From Strigamia acuminata (taxonomy: Eukaryota > Arthropoda > Chilopoda > Geophilomorpha > Linotaeniidae), in contig OX442317.1 of assembly GCA_949358305.1 (NCBI GenBank), positions 12,342,186-12,406,185 on the forward strand: 64,000 bases of DNA. The letters are read 5' to 3'. The notes below the pieces were generated by a model. It was not told the origin of the DNA, searched no databases, and was given only the letters and a program-made list of their open reading frames with translations. A program made the translations under genes and the position numbers. Shown here in pieces: positions 31,301 through 43,333 of the stretch. How positions within the stretch are numbered: position 1 is the stretch's first letter; every line of letters starts with the position of its first letter.

Positions 31301-34175
31301 TGACTTAGCACAAACATCACAAGACCAATGTCTCTGAATGTTCTGAAATAGTGTTTAAACCTTAGTAGAAAGCTTTAATGTAAGTTTTAGCAACATCCAA
31401 GCAATGATTTGAAAGAATAAACTTTTGATCTCATTTGACATCACAGTTGACTTAGCACAAACATCACAAGACCAATGTTTCTGAATGTTTAGAAATAGTG
31501 TTTAAACCTTAGTAGAAGGCTTCAATGTAAGTGTTAGCAACATCCAAGCAATAATTTGAAAGAATAAATTTTTGATCTCATTTGACATCACAGTTGACTT
31601 AGCACAAACACCACAAACCAATGTCTCTGAATGTTCTGAAATAGTGTTTAAACCTTAGTAGAAGGCTTCAATGTAAGTTTTAGCAACATCCAAGCAATGA
31701 TTTGGGAGAATAGACTTTTGATCTCATCACAGTTGACTTAGCACAAACACCACAAGACCAATGTCTCTGAATGTTCTGAAATAGTGTTTAAACTTTAGTA
31801 GAAAGCTTTAATGTAAGTTTTAGCAACATCCAAGCAATGATTTGAAAGAATAAACTTTTGATCTCATTTGACATCACAGTTGACTTAGCACAAACATCAC
31901 AAGAGCAATGTCTCTGAATGTTCTGAAATAGTGTTTAAACCTTAGTAGAAGGCTTCAATGTAAGTTTTAGCAACATCCAAGAAATGATTTGGGAAAATAG
32001 ACTTTTGATCTCATCACAGTTGACTTAGCACAAACACCACAAGACCAATGTCTCTAAATGTTCTGAAATAGTGTTTAAACCTTAGTAGACGGCTTCAATG
32101 TAAGTTTTAGCAACATCCAAGCAATGATTTGGAAGAATAGACTTTTGATCTCATCACAGTTGACTTAGCACAAACACCACAAGACCAATGTCTCTGAATG
32201 TTCTGAAATAGTGTTTAAACTTTAGTAGAAAGCTTTAATGTAAGTTTTAGCAACATCCAAGCAATGATTTGAAAGAATAAACTTTTGATCTCATTTGACA
32301 TCACAGTTGACTTAGCACAAACATCACAAGACCAATGTCTCTGAATGTTCTGAAATAGTGTTTAAACCTTAGTAGAAGGCTTCAATGTAAGTTTTAGCAA
32401 CATCCAAGCAATGATTTGGGAGAATAGACTTTTGATCTCATCACAGTTGACTTAGCACAAACACCACAAGACCAATGTCTCTGAATGTTCTGAAATAGTG
32501 TTTAAACCTTAGTAGAAGGCTTCAATGTAAGTTTTAGCAACATCCAAGAAATGATTTGGGAAAATAGACTTTTGATCTCATCACAGTTGACTTAGCACAA
32601 ACACCACAAGACCAATGTCTCTAAATGTTCTGAAATAGTGTTTAAACCTTAGTAGACGGCTTCAATGTAAGTTTTAGCAACATCCAAGCAATGATTTGGA
32701 AGAATAGACTTTTGATCTCATCACAGTTGACTTAGCACAAACACCACAAGACCAATGTCTCTGAATGTTCTGAAATAGTGTTTAAACTTTAGTAGAAAGC
32801 TTTAATGTAAGTTTTAGCAACATCCAAGCAATGATTTGAAAGAATAAACTTTTGATCTCATTTGACATCACAGTTGACTTAGCACAAACATCACAAGACC
32901 AATGTCTCTGAATGTTCTAAAATAGTGTTTAAACCTTAGTAGAAGGCTTCAATGTAAGTTTTAGCAACAGCCAAGCAATGATTTGGAAGAATAAACTTTT
33001 GATCCCATTTGACATCACAGTTGACTTAGCACAAACATCACAAGACCAATGTTTCTGAATGTTCTGAAATAGTGTTTAAACCTTAGTAGAAGGCTTCAAT
33101 GTAAGTTTTAGCAACATCCAAGCAATGATTTGGAAGAATAAACTTTTGATCCCATTTGACATCACAGTTGACTTAGCACAAACATCACAAGACCAATGTT
33201 TCTGAATGTTCTGAAATAGTGTTTAAACCTTAGTAGAAAGCTTCAATGTAAGTTTTAGCAACATCCAAGCAATAATTTGAAAGAATAAACTTTTGATCTC
33301 ATTTGACGTCACAGTTGACTTAGCACAAACACCACAAGACCAATGTCTCTGAATGTTTAGAAATAGTGTTTAAACCTTAGTAGAAGGCTTCAATGTAAGT
33401 GTTAGCAACATCCAAGCAATAATTTGAAAGAATAAACTTTTGATCTCATTTGACATCACAGTTAACTTAGCACAAACACCACAAACCAATGTCTCTGAAT
33501 GTTCTGAAATAGTGTTTAAACCTTAGTAGAAGGCTTCAATGTAAGTTTTAGCAACATCCAAGCAATGATTTGGGAGAATAGACTTTTGATCTCATCACAG
33601 TTGACTTAGCACAAACATCACAAGACCAATGTCTCTGAATGTTTTGAAATAGTGTTTAAACCTTAGTAGAAAGCTTTAATGTAAGTTTTAGCAACATCCA
33701 AGCAATAATTTGGGAGAATAGACTTTTGATCTCATCACAGTTGACTTAGCACAAACATCACAAGACCAATGTCTCTGAATGTTTTGAAATAGTGTTTAAA
33801 CCTTAGTAGAAAGCTTTAATGTAAGTTTTAGCAACATCCAAGCAATGATTTGAAGGAATAGACTTTTGATCTCATCACAGTTGACTTAGCACAAACATCA
33901 CAAGACCAATGTCTCTGAATGTTCTGAAATAGTGTTTAAACCTTAGTAGAAAGCTTTAATGTAAGTTTTAGCAACATCCAAGAAATGATTTGGGAAAATA
34001 GACTTTTGATCTCATCACAGTTGACTTAGCACAAACACCACAAGACCAATGTCTCTAAATGTTCTGAAATAGTGTTTAAACCTTAGTAGACGGCTTCAAT
34101 GTAAGTTTTAGCAACATCCAAGCAATGATTTGGGAGAATAGACTTTTGATCTCATCACAGTTGACTTAGCACAAA
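25320..34175 (+). repeat. Satellite array 3 (~8.9 kb, about 62 monomers)
   Basis: The longest satellite block, with the same 140/147-bp monomers and the same set of diagnostic variants as array 1. It is organised as higher-order repeats of 22 monomers (3.1 kb), with one shortened copy of 13. Two monomers of the GTTAACTT type, the type that holds BEL-A elsewhere, are uninterrupted here (about 30313 and 33461). The array stops inside the word TTAGCACAAA at 34175, where segment X begins. Confidence 0.97.
25388..33532 (+). repeat. Higher-order repeat units of 3124, 1874 and 3147 bp
   Basis: The unit 30386-33532 has 22 variant monomers (3147 bp). Unit 25388-28511 has the same 22 in the same order; it is 23 bp shorter because the last monomer lost a segment between CATTTGACA and CCACAAACC near 28457. 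Between them, 28512-30385 has 13 monomers and contains a hybrid monomer near 28652-28790 that starts as the GTTTTG type and ends as the GTTTAG type. A fourth unit starts at 33533 and is cut at 34175. Shared private changes, such as TTCTAAAATAG near 27918 and 32915, confirm the register. Confidence 0.8.
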
Positions 34176-34622
34176 TTTTTCGAATCGCCTGTCAATTCCC
34201 ACGCCAGCGATTCGAGGTTAGAATTCGGGGACGGAGCGTTGATTTGCCTTGTGCAAATCGCCCGATCACTTTGCCTGATTTTAGGCATTTTTGTTGCAAG
34301 GAGATATGGAGAGAGAGGGAAGTTGACTATTCAACTTGAGCTTTTATTCGCAAGTGTCTAATTTAATCCTTTTAACAATGAGACGAAACGTGACACGAGA
34401 TGGACAACAATCAAATATCAAGTGTCACAAAACAAGGTTTATGTTTTTTAAGCCTAACATTGAAAAAATGTCTTAATTATATCTCAGAAACTTCATTTAT
34501 AGAAGACATGAAGTTTCCTAATTAAAGATAACATGGGTGAAGTTGTCAGGCGCTTTTCTGGCCTAAAATTATCACTTTTAACACAAATGTATAATTTAAC
34601 ATTGTAAATAACTGAATACAAA
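34176..34622. mobile_element. Segment X, left part: unclassified insertion in satellite
   Basis: 447 bp of non-satellite DNA between satellite array 3 and the BEL-B 5' LTR. It starts TTTTTCGAATC. An 8-bp inverted repeat, CGAATCGC / GCGATTCG, lies within 34181-34216. There is no convincing reading frame. Together with 52589-53982 it makes a segment of about 1841 bp flanked by CAAA (34172-34175 and 53983-53986). The far end of X, read on the minus strand, begins TGTTGCGAATC, which matches the left start at 9 of 11 bases. An LTR-type or short-TIR element is therefore likely, but the class is not established. Confidence 0.4.
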
Positions 34623-36191
34623 TGTTGCAAGACAGCGTGGAAGAATTGTTGTGCTGAGATTGTGTCAATAAATATTACTAATTGCTTTGATTTGTTTAAT
34701 TTTCCTTTAGTGTTTTATTTTTCATAATTAATTGATATTTTTCACTTTACAGGAATTTTGACTTATTAAAATGTTTTTCACTGATTTTTATTGTCACTTT
34801 TCGATTTAATGTAGTGTTAATACTTTGCTATTATTTTATTCGTGTCTTTTTGAGTGCATTTTTGAACCTTTCTATTAATTTTCCCTGATTTTGTGTTTAT
34901 TGCGTGCAGTTCTAATGTTTTCTTCATTTTCTGGCATACATTTGCGATGTTCGATACGTCATGTTTCGGTTCCTAGCGGACTTTTGCTTCCGTCTTCTAA
35001 CCTTTCGTTTAGTGCTTTAAAACTCATTTGGAGTTTGTTTTATTATTATTTCTGACTATTTCGAGTCTGATCTTTCTTTCTGGATGCATTAGAACTGCCC
35101 AAATTGCTTCGATCGGTTGTTTCGATCGTTCGTTGTCGGCTGCCTTAAAAGCGTAGCCGAGAATGTTCGGTTCGATCAACATTTTCGTATTTATTAAACT
35201 TGTGTGTTTTCCTTCAGTATTTTGTGATAAGAATTAATAATTACTCTTGTAATTTAATCACTACTTTATTCGTTATTTACTTTAAGTGCCTTTTATTCCA
35301 ATTTCAAATTGTTTTGACGCTTTTGCAATGTTCGCCGGACGCCATGTTTGATCCAACACCTTTGTTTTGTTCGCCGGTCGCCATGTTTGTCCCAAGCGAC
35401 GATTACACAATGTAACCGTTATTTTTGTATTTTATATTCTTATAATCTGCATTTACTATTTCATTTCGAAGTGTTTTCACCAGTATTCTTTGCTATTTTT
35501 TGCATTTTTATTCCGTTCGGAATTCAAATGTTTTGATTGCATCATTTTGCTTGACGCTGATTGGCTGTCTCGATCGTCTGCTTGACGATCATTGTTTTCA
35601 CTCCGTTTGCACTGTTTTACTGTTTTGATCTTATTGTTGTGATTAGATTATTTATTCCTGGTATTCTTGTGGTCATTTTGGTATATCGCAATCTTTATTT
35701 CGTGCAGTTTTTATGTAACTACAACTTTGCTGTGATTTCGTTTCCTCCGTTGCTATGACAACGGAGTTTTTTGTGTATCTGTATTTCGCCGCTATCGGCT
35801 TGGCGCGTGCCGTAATTGGGTACTGCGCATGTGCGGTTCCTCAGGAACCAATGTAATCAGTGTATTTTATTCAGTTCTCAACCAACTTTTTAATAAACAA
35901 GTTGTTTTTTGTTAACTCCCGTGTTTTCTATTTTCAACCTTAGTTTTCAATGTGTTGTGAGTAGTTAAGCCTTTCCCTGGATTAGCCATTGATTCAGCAC
36001 TCCATTGGATATTAATCATCGGTGTTCTCATCAATGCTCCATGCATTCATCAATAGTTTTCAGTGCGGATTTGTGTTCTCAGCGCGGTTTTCGTACGAAT
36101 TTAACAATACGATCACTTGAGTTTAAAGAGGCGGGAAATTCAAATAGCCCCAACCCCATTCCTAGCTGTTTGGTGTTGACAGACCGCAACA
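34623..36191 (+). repeat. BEL-B 5' LTR (1569 bp)
   Basis: Matches 51016-52584. T-rich sense strand. It contains two copies of CGCCATGTTTG near 35340 and 35380. AATAAA at 35892-35897, about 1270 nt into the LTR and followed by a GT-rich tract, is the likely poly(A) signal; BEL-A has its signal at a similar distance. Several short frames here also occur in the other BEL-B LTRs but resemble no known protein. Confidence 0.95.
35892..35897 (+). promoter_or_regulatory. Candidate poly(A) signal of BEL-B
   Basis: AATAAA followed by GTTGTTTTTTGTT, a usual downstream GU-rich element. The matching site in the 3' LTR is 52285-52290, which would end the genomic RNA. Placement near the 3' end of the LTR fits the R/U5 region. 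Confidence 0.5.
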
Positions 36192-36206
36192 TCGAATACG
36201 TTCTTT

Positions 36207-36226
36207 TGGTGCACGTGACCAGGATA
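36207..36226 (+). promoter_or_regulatory. BEL-B primer-binding site, tRNA-His-like, displaced from the LTR
   Basis: Reads TGGTGCACGTGACCAGGATA. Compared with the complement of the tRNA-His 3' end as I recall it (TGGTGCCGTGACCAGGAT), it has a single inserted A after the sixth base. The spacer to the LTR end is 15 nt (36192-36206). The match is better than in BEL-A and supports the same primer for both families. Confidence 0.5.
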
Positions 36227-36416
36227 TCGTCTGCTTTTCGTGAGTGTTTCCGTTACGTCAGTGATACGTTAGCTTGTTCATCTGGTTCGAGCAGCGGAAT
36301 TTACGTTCGTGTGTCGTCGTCAGCAAAGCGTGTCGTCGTTCAATGTGACTACAGTCGCAACGGTGACATTTTGTGCGTCGATTACGAACATTTGAGTGCC
36401 AGCAACGATTTTCTAC

Positions 36417-36436
36417 GGTCGCCATCTTGGATTTGG
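36417..36436 (+). promoter_or_regulatory. YY1-like 20-bp motif in the BEL-B leader
   Basis: GGTCGCCATCTTGGATTTGG in the sense orientation, identical to the motif inside the BEL-A LTR (6688-6707, minus). The flanks differ, so the identity is confined to this block. A position downstream of the transcription start fits known internal YY1 sites in other retroelements; function is inferred. Confidence 0.4.
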
Positions 36437-37103
36437 ATAACACAACGCGCTGTGCTGAGAAGTCGATTCGCCCCTGGATTTATTGCTTTTCTTGTGTTTT
36501 ATCATTCAGTGCATTTATTTTGGAGGTTTTGTTTGCATGAGGGTATTGTTTTGGGTATTCTTTTTGGTGTTATTGCTGTTTCATATGCTAATCTTAAGGG
36601 AAATTTAGTAAAAGTGTATTTTATTGCAAATCGTTTTAGTGTTTTCTTTAATTTTATGCATGCATCTCCATATAACTGGCCTAACCAGGGGAGATTTAGA
36701 TTTTTTTGATGCTAGTTACTGGTCAGTCTCTCATTGCAAGGGCTGTCAGTTATTAAAGTTAAAATTTAATAGTGGTTTTCGTGTGAATTTCGTTCCAAAC
36801 GAATCGCCGAAAATATTTCAAACTTGTGTAGGACTTTTTGAGTCACGTTTTTCATACGTGGTCAAGGTCGCTCGTGTGTTTTAGCATCCCTGATTGTTAA
36901 AACACTCGATATTCTTGTGCATTTTTCATTTGATTTTTTGTCATTTGGGCAATTAAACGTTGAAAAAATTCTGTGTATTTTTGGGGGATAAAATAACAAA
37001 TTTTATTCTTTTAAAAAATTGAAAGCGAAGTGTTTTTTGTCAAACGAGATTTTATCTTCCTTTTCGCAATTTGCAGCCGTGAATTTGTGAGAGGAGAGAA
37101 AAC

Positions 37104-40100
37104 ATGGCAGATCCTTCCGTGCAAAACATGATCACTCCAGAACAACTCGAGATTCTGGAGACAAAATGGGAAGCGCTACTCACTTCACTCTCCGCTTTGC
37201 TGACTGTATCGGAGCAGACCAGCGACCCGGGAGAGTTGGAGGCGCTATTATCTACAGCAAATATTCGAGAGACACGTGCTGTCAATGAACTCAATGATCT
37301 TCAAATACATTCTGAACATGGATTTTATCTTGAAGCCATTGAAAAACTCGAAGCAGTTCAAACAAGAGTGGATCTTCTCCGCGGACGTTGGGAAGTATCG
37401 AAACGGTCCCTTCCTACACTGGGAGGACGACTAAATATGTCAACTGCATCTGGCGGTCATACGACAATGAATGCTTCTTTCCGAAAAATCCAGAAGTTGC
37501 CAAAATTGGAGTCTGTGAAGTTTGATGGGGACATTTTGAAGTACAAGACCTTCAAAAGTAACTTTGAAACTTCAGTACATAAGGACCCAGACTTGAGCGA
37601 CGTGGAGAAGCTTCAATATCTACAGACAATGTGTGTTGGTGAAGCAGCCACTTTGATTTCCACTTTTCCCTTGATCGAGGAATCATACCATTTGGCTCGT
37701 GAAGAGTTGGAGAGAAACTACGGGGATGAGGACGCACAGCAAACTGCCCTCATCAGATCAATTAGAGAAATGAAAATTGTTACAAGTGTTTATCCAACTA
37801 AAGCGTTAAGAACAAATTTAACCAAAATTTCTTCAACCGTCAGACTCCTCGAGCAGTTGAAAATACCCATACAAACTTCAGGTGCTTTTCTCATGCCGGA
37901 TATTATCAGCAAATTTCCAACTCAAATGGCATTGCGTTTTTATCAAGTGCATGGAATTCAAAACAAGAACATTATGACACTACTTGACTTTTTCTTGAAA
38001 GAAGTAGCTATGGCGGAAAGAACTGACAATTCTTCTCATTCTGAAAAAGTGAAGAAGGAGAAAACTGAAGTCGAAAAAGGCAAGCAAAAGGGTTCCATGA
38101 CCACGTGTGCTGCGACTCAAGATTCTAAGCCGCAATCAAATGCTAAAGTGAAGTCCGGAGAGTCCAAACAAGACAACAAATCTTCCAACTCGAAGACCAT
38201 CAAGTGTATTTTTTGTGAAGAAGACCATTTGAATGGTTCATGCAAAAAGGAATTCGAAGTTAATGCGAAGATTGAAATCATCAAAAAGAATAGACTTTGC
38301 TTCAATTGTTTTAGAACTGGCCATCGCGTCGGGGACTGTAAAGTGAAGTTTTCCTGCAAACATTGTGGCGGAAGACACCACTCCACCATTTGTAGAAAAT
38401 CGGATGTGAAGAATTCATCAAGCATTGTCGAGAAGCCCAAGGAGCCACAAGTGACAACACACGTCTCGTGCGCGATCTCCGCGACTCTTCAATTAATGAT
38501 CTTCACTGCGAACCTCAAAACCAAAAATGGAGGATCCCACAACATCCGAGGAATGATAGATCCAGGCAGTCACCGATCTTTCATAACAACTGAGTTAGTA
38601 GAAAGAATCAAGTTGAAAAAGTGCGGCAGCATTTCGGCCACGACACAACGCTTCAATGATTCTACTCCTGCTTCAACGGATTATGACGTTTTTAACGTTA
38701 CTTTGAAAAGCAGAAATGACACACAAGAAATCAAAATGACAATGTTATCGGTCGAAAATCTACCAAGAGTACAAGGAATTTTAAACTCCACTGTAATAGA
38801 AAAGGTGAGAGGATTAAATCTTGAGTTGGCTGAAGAATTGCCTGCCAAAACATCCCAAATTGACATTTTATTAGGAGTGGATGTTTGGTGGAAAATTCTC
38901 AAAGACGGCAAGAGGAAAATCAACGAGGATTTGGGCCTTATAAACACTTTATTTGGCTGGGTTCTCACCGGTGCAGCTGGAAACATCGATTTATTTGATG
39001 ATGAAGCCGACTTAACCACGTGTTGCAACACTTGCAACGTTGATATAAATGAGAAGTTGGACAAGCTCTGGAATTTGGAGGCAATCGGGATAGATTCGGG
39101 AGAAAAGGATTCCGACTTTATTCGAGATCGATTCGAATCCACGACAACACGTTTGGAGGACGGAAGATATGAAGTGATGCTCCCCTTCAATGGACAGGAA
39201 AAAGAGTTAGAATCGAATTGGGAGTTGGCAATGAATCAACTCGCAAATACGCTTAAACGAATCGATGCAAATGAGGACTATAAAAAACGTTACGACGACT
39301 CAATGTGGCAGTACATCGAGGAAAATCACGCGGAGGAAGTCCCAAAGGAGGAACGTTTTCTCAAGAAGGGGATATATAATATACCTCACCACCCCGTCAT
39401 AAAAGAGGATCGAGATACTTCCAAATTTAGAGTAGTGTTTAACGCGTCTTCATCCAAAAAAGGAAAACTTTCCCTCAATGACTGTTTATTTCCGGGACCT
39501 TCCCTCAACCCTGACTTAATTCTTGTGATTGTGAGATTTCGTCTCTATTGCATCCCGATAATAGCGGATATCAAGCAGGCATTCCTGCAGGTTATGATCA
39601 ACCCGACTCAAAGAAACTTTCTACGCTTTCTGTGGGTGGCTCGTGATTATTTTAAACAGCCTTATTCGTGGCAAAATCTGTGGAACAACATTATGATCCT
39701 GAGAATGATCGTCGTGCCCTTTGGTGTTATTTCCTCACCATTCCTCCTATGCGCAACCATTCGCAAACATGCAAAACAATTTGAGAAAACACACGCCAAA
39801 GAAGTTGATGCGCTTGATGATGGAATTTTTATGGATGACTTAACATCTGGAGGAGATTTTCCAGCCGACACGACGACACATTGCGAGAGGTTAAAAATGA
39901 TTTTAGACAGCGGAAAACTTCCCCTTGTGAAGTGGGCGACTTGCAGTAAAGACGTCTTCGAGAACTTGAAAAAAGAGGGATTCCACATGCGGGGCGAGGA
40001 GTTTTCTAGTCTTGGAATCATTAAAATGCTCGGCATACTTTGGGACACAGAAAAGGACATGATAATGTTTAAAATACCGAAAATTGAAAAAATTCCGATT

Positions 40101-41760
40101 ACAAAGCGAGAAGTTGTCTCATTTTTAGCTTCAATTTTCGATCCCATGGGACTCTTGGCTCCTGTGATTCTGCAAATGAAATTGCTCATTCAAGCGATCT
40201 GGGCTCGGACGAAAAAATGGGATGAAAAGATTCTTGATTTGGAGAAAAAAGAAATTGAAGAATGGAATTCCGACATCCAACAACTCAAGGAACTAAAAGT
40301 TCAACGTTGGTTAACTACTTATTCAGGTCAGGAAATAACCCTAGAAGTTTTTTGTGACGCCAGCACAAAAGCATTTGGCTGCACGATTTTTGTCGTCAAC
40401 ATGAAGGGCAAAAGAACATTGTTGTTAAGTAAATGCCGCATTGCGCCGGCCAAAAAAGTTACTCTTCCTCGACTCGAATTAACAGCAGCAGTGGTTGGAG
40501 TCAGAATGACAAAATATCTGCTCGAGAACTTTCTTCCTGGATATCCCGTCACTGAAGTTCGTTACTACTCGGACTCCACTATTACACTCGCCTGGATTAA
40601 TTCAGACAAAAATGTTTGGAAACCATATGTCTCAAATCGAGTTCAGGAAATTATTTCCTTTTCCAAGCCTGAGCAATGGTCTCATGTGCCAACCGAATTC
40701 AACCCAGCTGACTTATTGACCCGTCCACACAACTCAAAAACATTGATGAACAATAAACTTTGGTGGGACGGAGTTGATGTATCAAAACTGGAAAAGAAAG
40801 AAGTTATACAGGAAAACCCACCCGATGAAGAGAGAAAATTAATTGTTATGACTATTCAAGTGAAAGAGAATTTTATTTACAAATTTTTCCGACGTTTTAG
40901 CAACTACAATCGACTTTTGAGAGTGTTTTCCTACATAATGAGATGGAAAAGTCAACTTGTTCGCGGTGAGCCCCTCTCGCCACTCGAGTTGGAGGCAAAC
41001 CAACTGAAGATCTTAAAACTTTCGCAGAAACTACATTTTTTAGAGGAAGTCGAAGACGTGAAAAACAAAAGAGAATTAAGCAAACATTCCACTTTGAGAA
41101 ATTTCGAACTCTTTATTGACGAAAACGGATTACTTAGACTTCATAGCCGTTTGAAAAAATCTTTATTGACATTTGATGAAGTCTATCCCATTATTTTGCA
41201 TTACGATAGTTGGATAACACGACTGTTGATCAGAAAAGCACATCTAGAACTACTTCACGGTGATATTAGTGAAACTCTTTATCACTTACGTGAACAATTT
41301 TGGATCATAAGAGGAAGGAAAACAATTCAAACAGTTATTCGAGAGTGTGCAATTTGCAGACGTGCTAAACTTGCAAGAAATAACCCTTCTACTGGTGACC
41401 TTCCCACTGAACGCGTAACTCCAGCGGCTCCATTCCAACACACTGGAATTGATCATCTTGGACCCATTTATGTTGGCAACAACAAAAAGGAACGAAAAAA
41501 GGTTTATATTCTTTTATTCACGTGTATGGTGACAAGAAGCCTACATTTAGAAGTGTCCGAAGACCTTTCTGTTCCCAAGTTTTTGTTAGCAATGCGACGA
41601 TTTGGAGCTCGCTTTGGATATCCTGCCAAAATATTCTCAGATAATAGCAAAACATTTGAACGCGGTAGTGTGGAGTTACAATCATGGGGCAAGCTCATTG
41701 GTCACAAGGACATACAAACTTTCCTATCTGAAAAAAGAGTGTTATGGACTTTTATTCCAC
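37104..41760 (+). CDS. BEL-B Gag-Pol, 5' part (to mid-integrase), interrupted
   Basis: 1552 codons of Gag-Pol up to the point where the nested LTR enters; the hybrid frame adds one Leu and stops at 41763-41765. Gag is at about 130-305. Knuckles are C368-C371-H375-C380, C399-C402-H407-C412 and C418-C421-H425-C430. Protease has D486-P-G-S. Reverse transcriptase has D822 and an F-M-D-D box (D911, D912), where BEL-A has Y-M-D-D. RNase H has D1085, E1125, D1157 and D1203. Integrase has H1380, H1385, C1415, C1418 and the two catalytic Asp, D1450 and D1513. The third catalytic residue, Glu, lies beyond the insertion. A product from this part could still reverse transcribe but would lack a complete integrase. 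The start Met has a good context (AACATGG). Confidence 0.93.
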
Positions 41761-43333
41761 TGTAGCAAACAACCTTGGATCTCACAGGGGAGGACTGGCG
41801 AATTGGTCACCAAACTCTGGAAACCGCCCGAGACTGTATAGTGGTTGATGAAACAAGCTGAAATCCTTTCTCTGAGCCCAAGCCTAACTTGAAGAAGGAT
41901 TAGGCCTGACTGCATGAAACTAGGCCTAACTGCATTTAGATGAAGTGATTGGCAAAACCTCTTTAGCTGCTGGGTAGAAATTCTGTGCTCCCAGGGAGGA
42001 GGAGAGCAGGCAAAGCTCTCTACTCACAAGTCATCCTGTTTATTGAAGTAAAATAAACCCAGGAATAATTTATCCAAAGAAGGAGGAAAAACATCAACTG
42101 GCTTTAATACTTAACAACTGATAACAACTGTTGCTTCTTTAGCAACCTACTCTTAACAACTGGTCACCTGCTTACAATAAATGGCAGTGACCAAACAATA
42201 CAGATTTGAATAATAACAATAGTGCCTCAAGACTTCCGTAGGCAGACAACAGATGTCAAACCTAACATAAGTAAAGGCAAAACTTAACCTAATACTTTAA
42301 TAACAGTATGACCTGTGCTAGTAGCACTTCACTTAAAATTAACAGATAATTCAAAGGCTAAAACTAACATTATCTACACTCAAAAACACAATGCTGAACC
42401 CAAAACCAATCACCACCAAAAGAGGGCGCAACGTGTCACAGTTTTAACCCCTTAACAACCATGCAATAACAAAGGTAAAAGCTTAGATTAATAACTCTTA
42501 ATATTGGTAATTTATACAAACAATAACTAGTATATATTCCCTATGTCCAGGTTTCATTAAAACCCCAAAAGAAACAATAACAGGGCACCAGTGCAGCACC
42601 AAATCTAAGATGGCGACCATGCAACTGCCAAAATGACGTGAATGGAGCAAAACAAGGTCGCGAGCGATTCACAGGCCTTCTCAACGATGGATCTGCGTCT
42701 TAGAATGGTCAGTACAACTCGCCCAATGCTTGAACACAAGAAACCAACCGAATCGTCTCATTTACAGACCACACACGGCCACGAGAGGCGTCGCAAGGCG
42801 TGCGCACACGCCTGACGCTCCCGAACGCTCACAAACGATGTCCAACGTCCATCCAGCGACCAGAAACACCTGTGGACTACTCTAAACACCAATACAAGTT
42901 AGTATAAATTAAATCACAGTGAAACAAGCACCAAAACAGCATTTGTGCTTAATTTCAAGTTCTCCTGCTTCCCAGTTCACTTATGCTATGGCGGCCATCT
43001 TGCCGATGCACGCCTATCTCTCTCACAAGTGAACTGGAAACAGGAGAAAACTTATAAATACTAGAAATAACACAAACAATTGAAAAAGACACATAAAACA
43101 ACTACAAAAGACTAAAAACACAACTTTCAAACATTCCAGGTGTGGCAGGCAACGTGACAACCTCCTTGAACCTCCAGGATCGTGACAACAAAGCAGCAAA
43201 TCAACTGGACATGTCAGATATGTGTTAAAAATCTATTCAAACTTGACAACAAAATTAAAAAGCTTTTTCTTTCTTTTAGAAGATGAGCCACGTGAAATCT
43301 CCAGATCTTTTTGTTGCGTTCTTGCTCGCAACA
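41761..43333 (-). repeat. LARD-like element, 3' LTR (1573 bp)
   Basis: Starts TGTAGCAAAC and ends GCTCGCAACA on the plus strand, like BEL-A. Differences from BEL-A are scattered substitutions and small indels, for example around 42145 and 42770. The YY1-like motif has one change (42599-42618), and the second dyad is ATGGCGGCCAT. Confidence 0.92.

Larger units (their letters stand above)
36192..37103 (+). other. BEL-B untranslated leader
   Basis: 912 nt between the 5' LTR and the Gag start. It holds the primer-binding site (36207-36226) and the 20-bp YY1-like motif (36417-36436). A 234-codon frame (36005-36709) runs from inside the LTR through the primer site into the leader. It has a hydrophobic C-terminal half but resembles no known family, and its LTR-only counterpart at 52398 is truncated, so I do not call it a gene. 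Confidence 0.6.

Noticed and set aside
34176-34622. SINE or LINE tail (AAAAA next to a TTTGTG repeat on the minus strand)
   Set aside because: The A-run is only five bases, there is no Pol III promoter or reverse transcriptase, and the splice signals in the right part face the other strand.
36005-36709. 234-codon frame across the BEL-B LTR and leader with a hydrophobic C-terminal half
   Set aside because: It runs through the primer-binding site, has no recognisable domain, and its LTR-only counterpart at 52398 is cut short. It is probably a chance frame in T-rich leader, though an accessory protein is not excluded.
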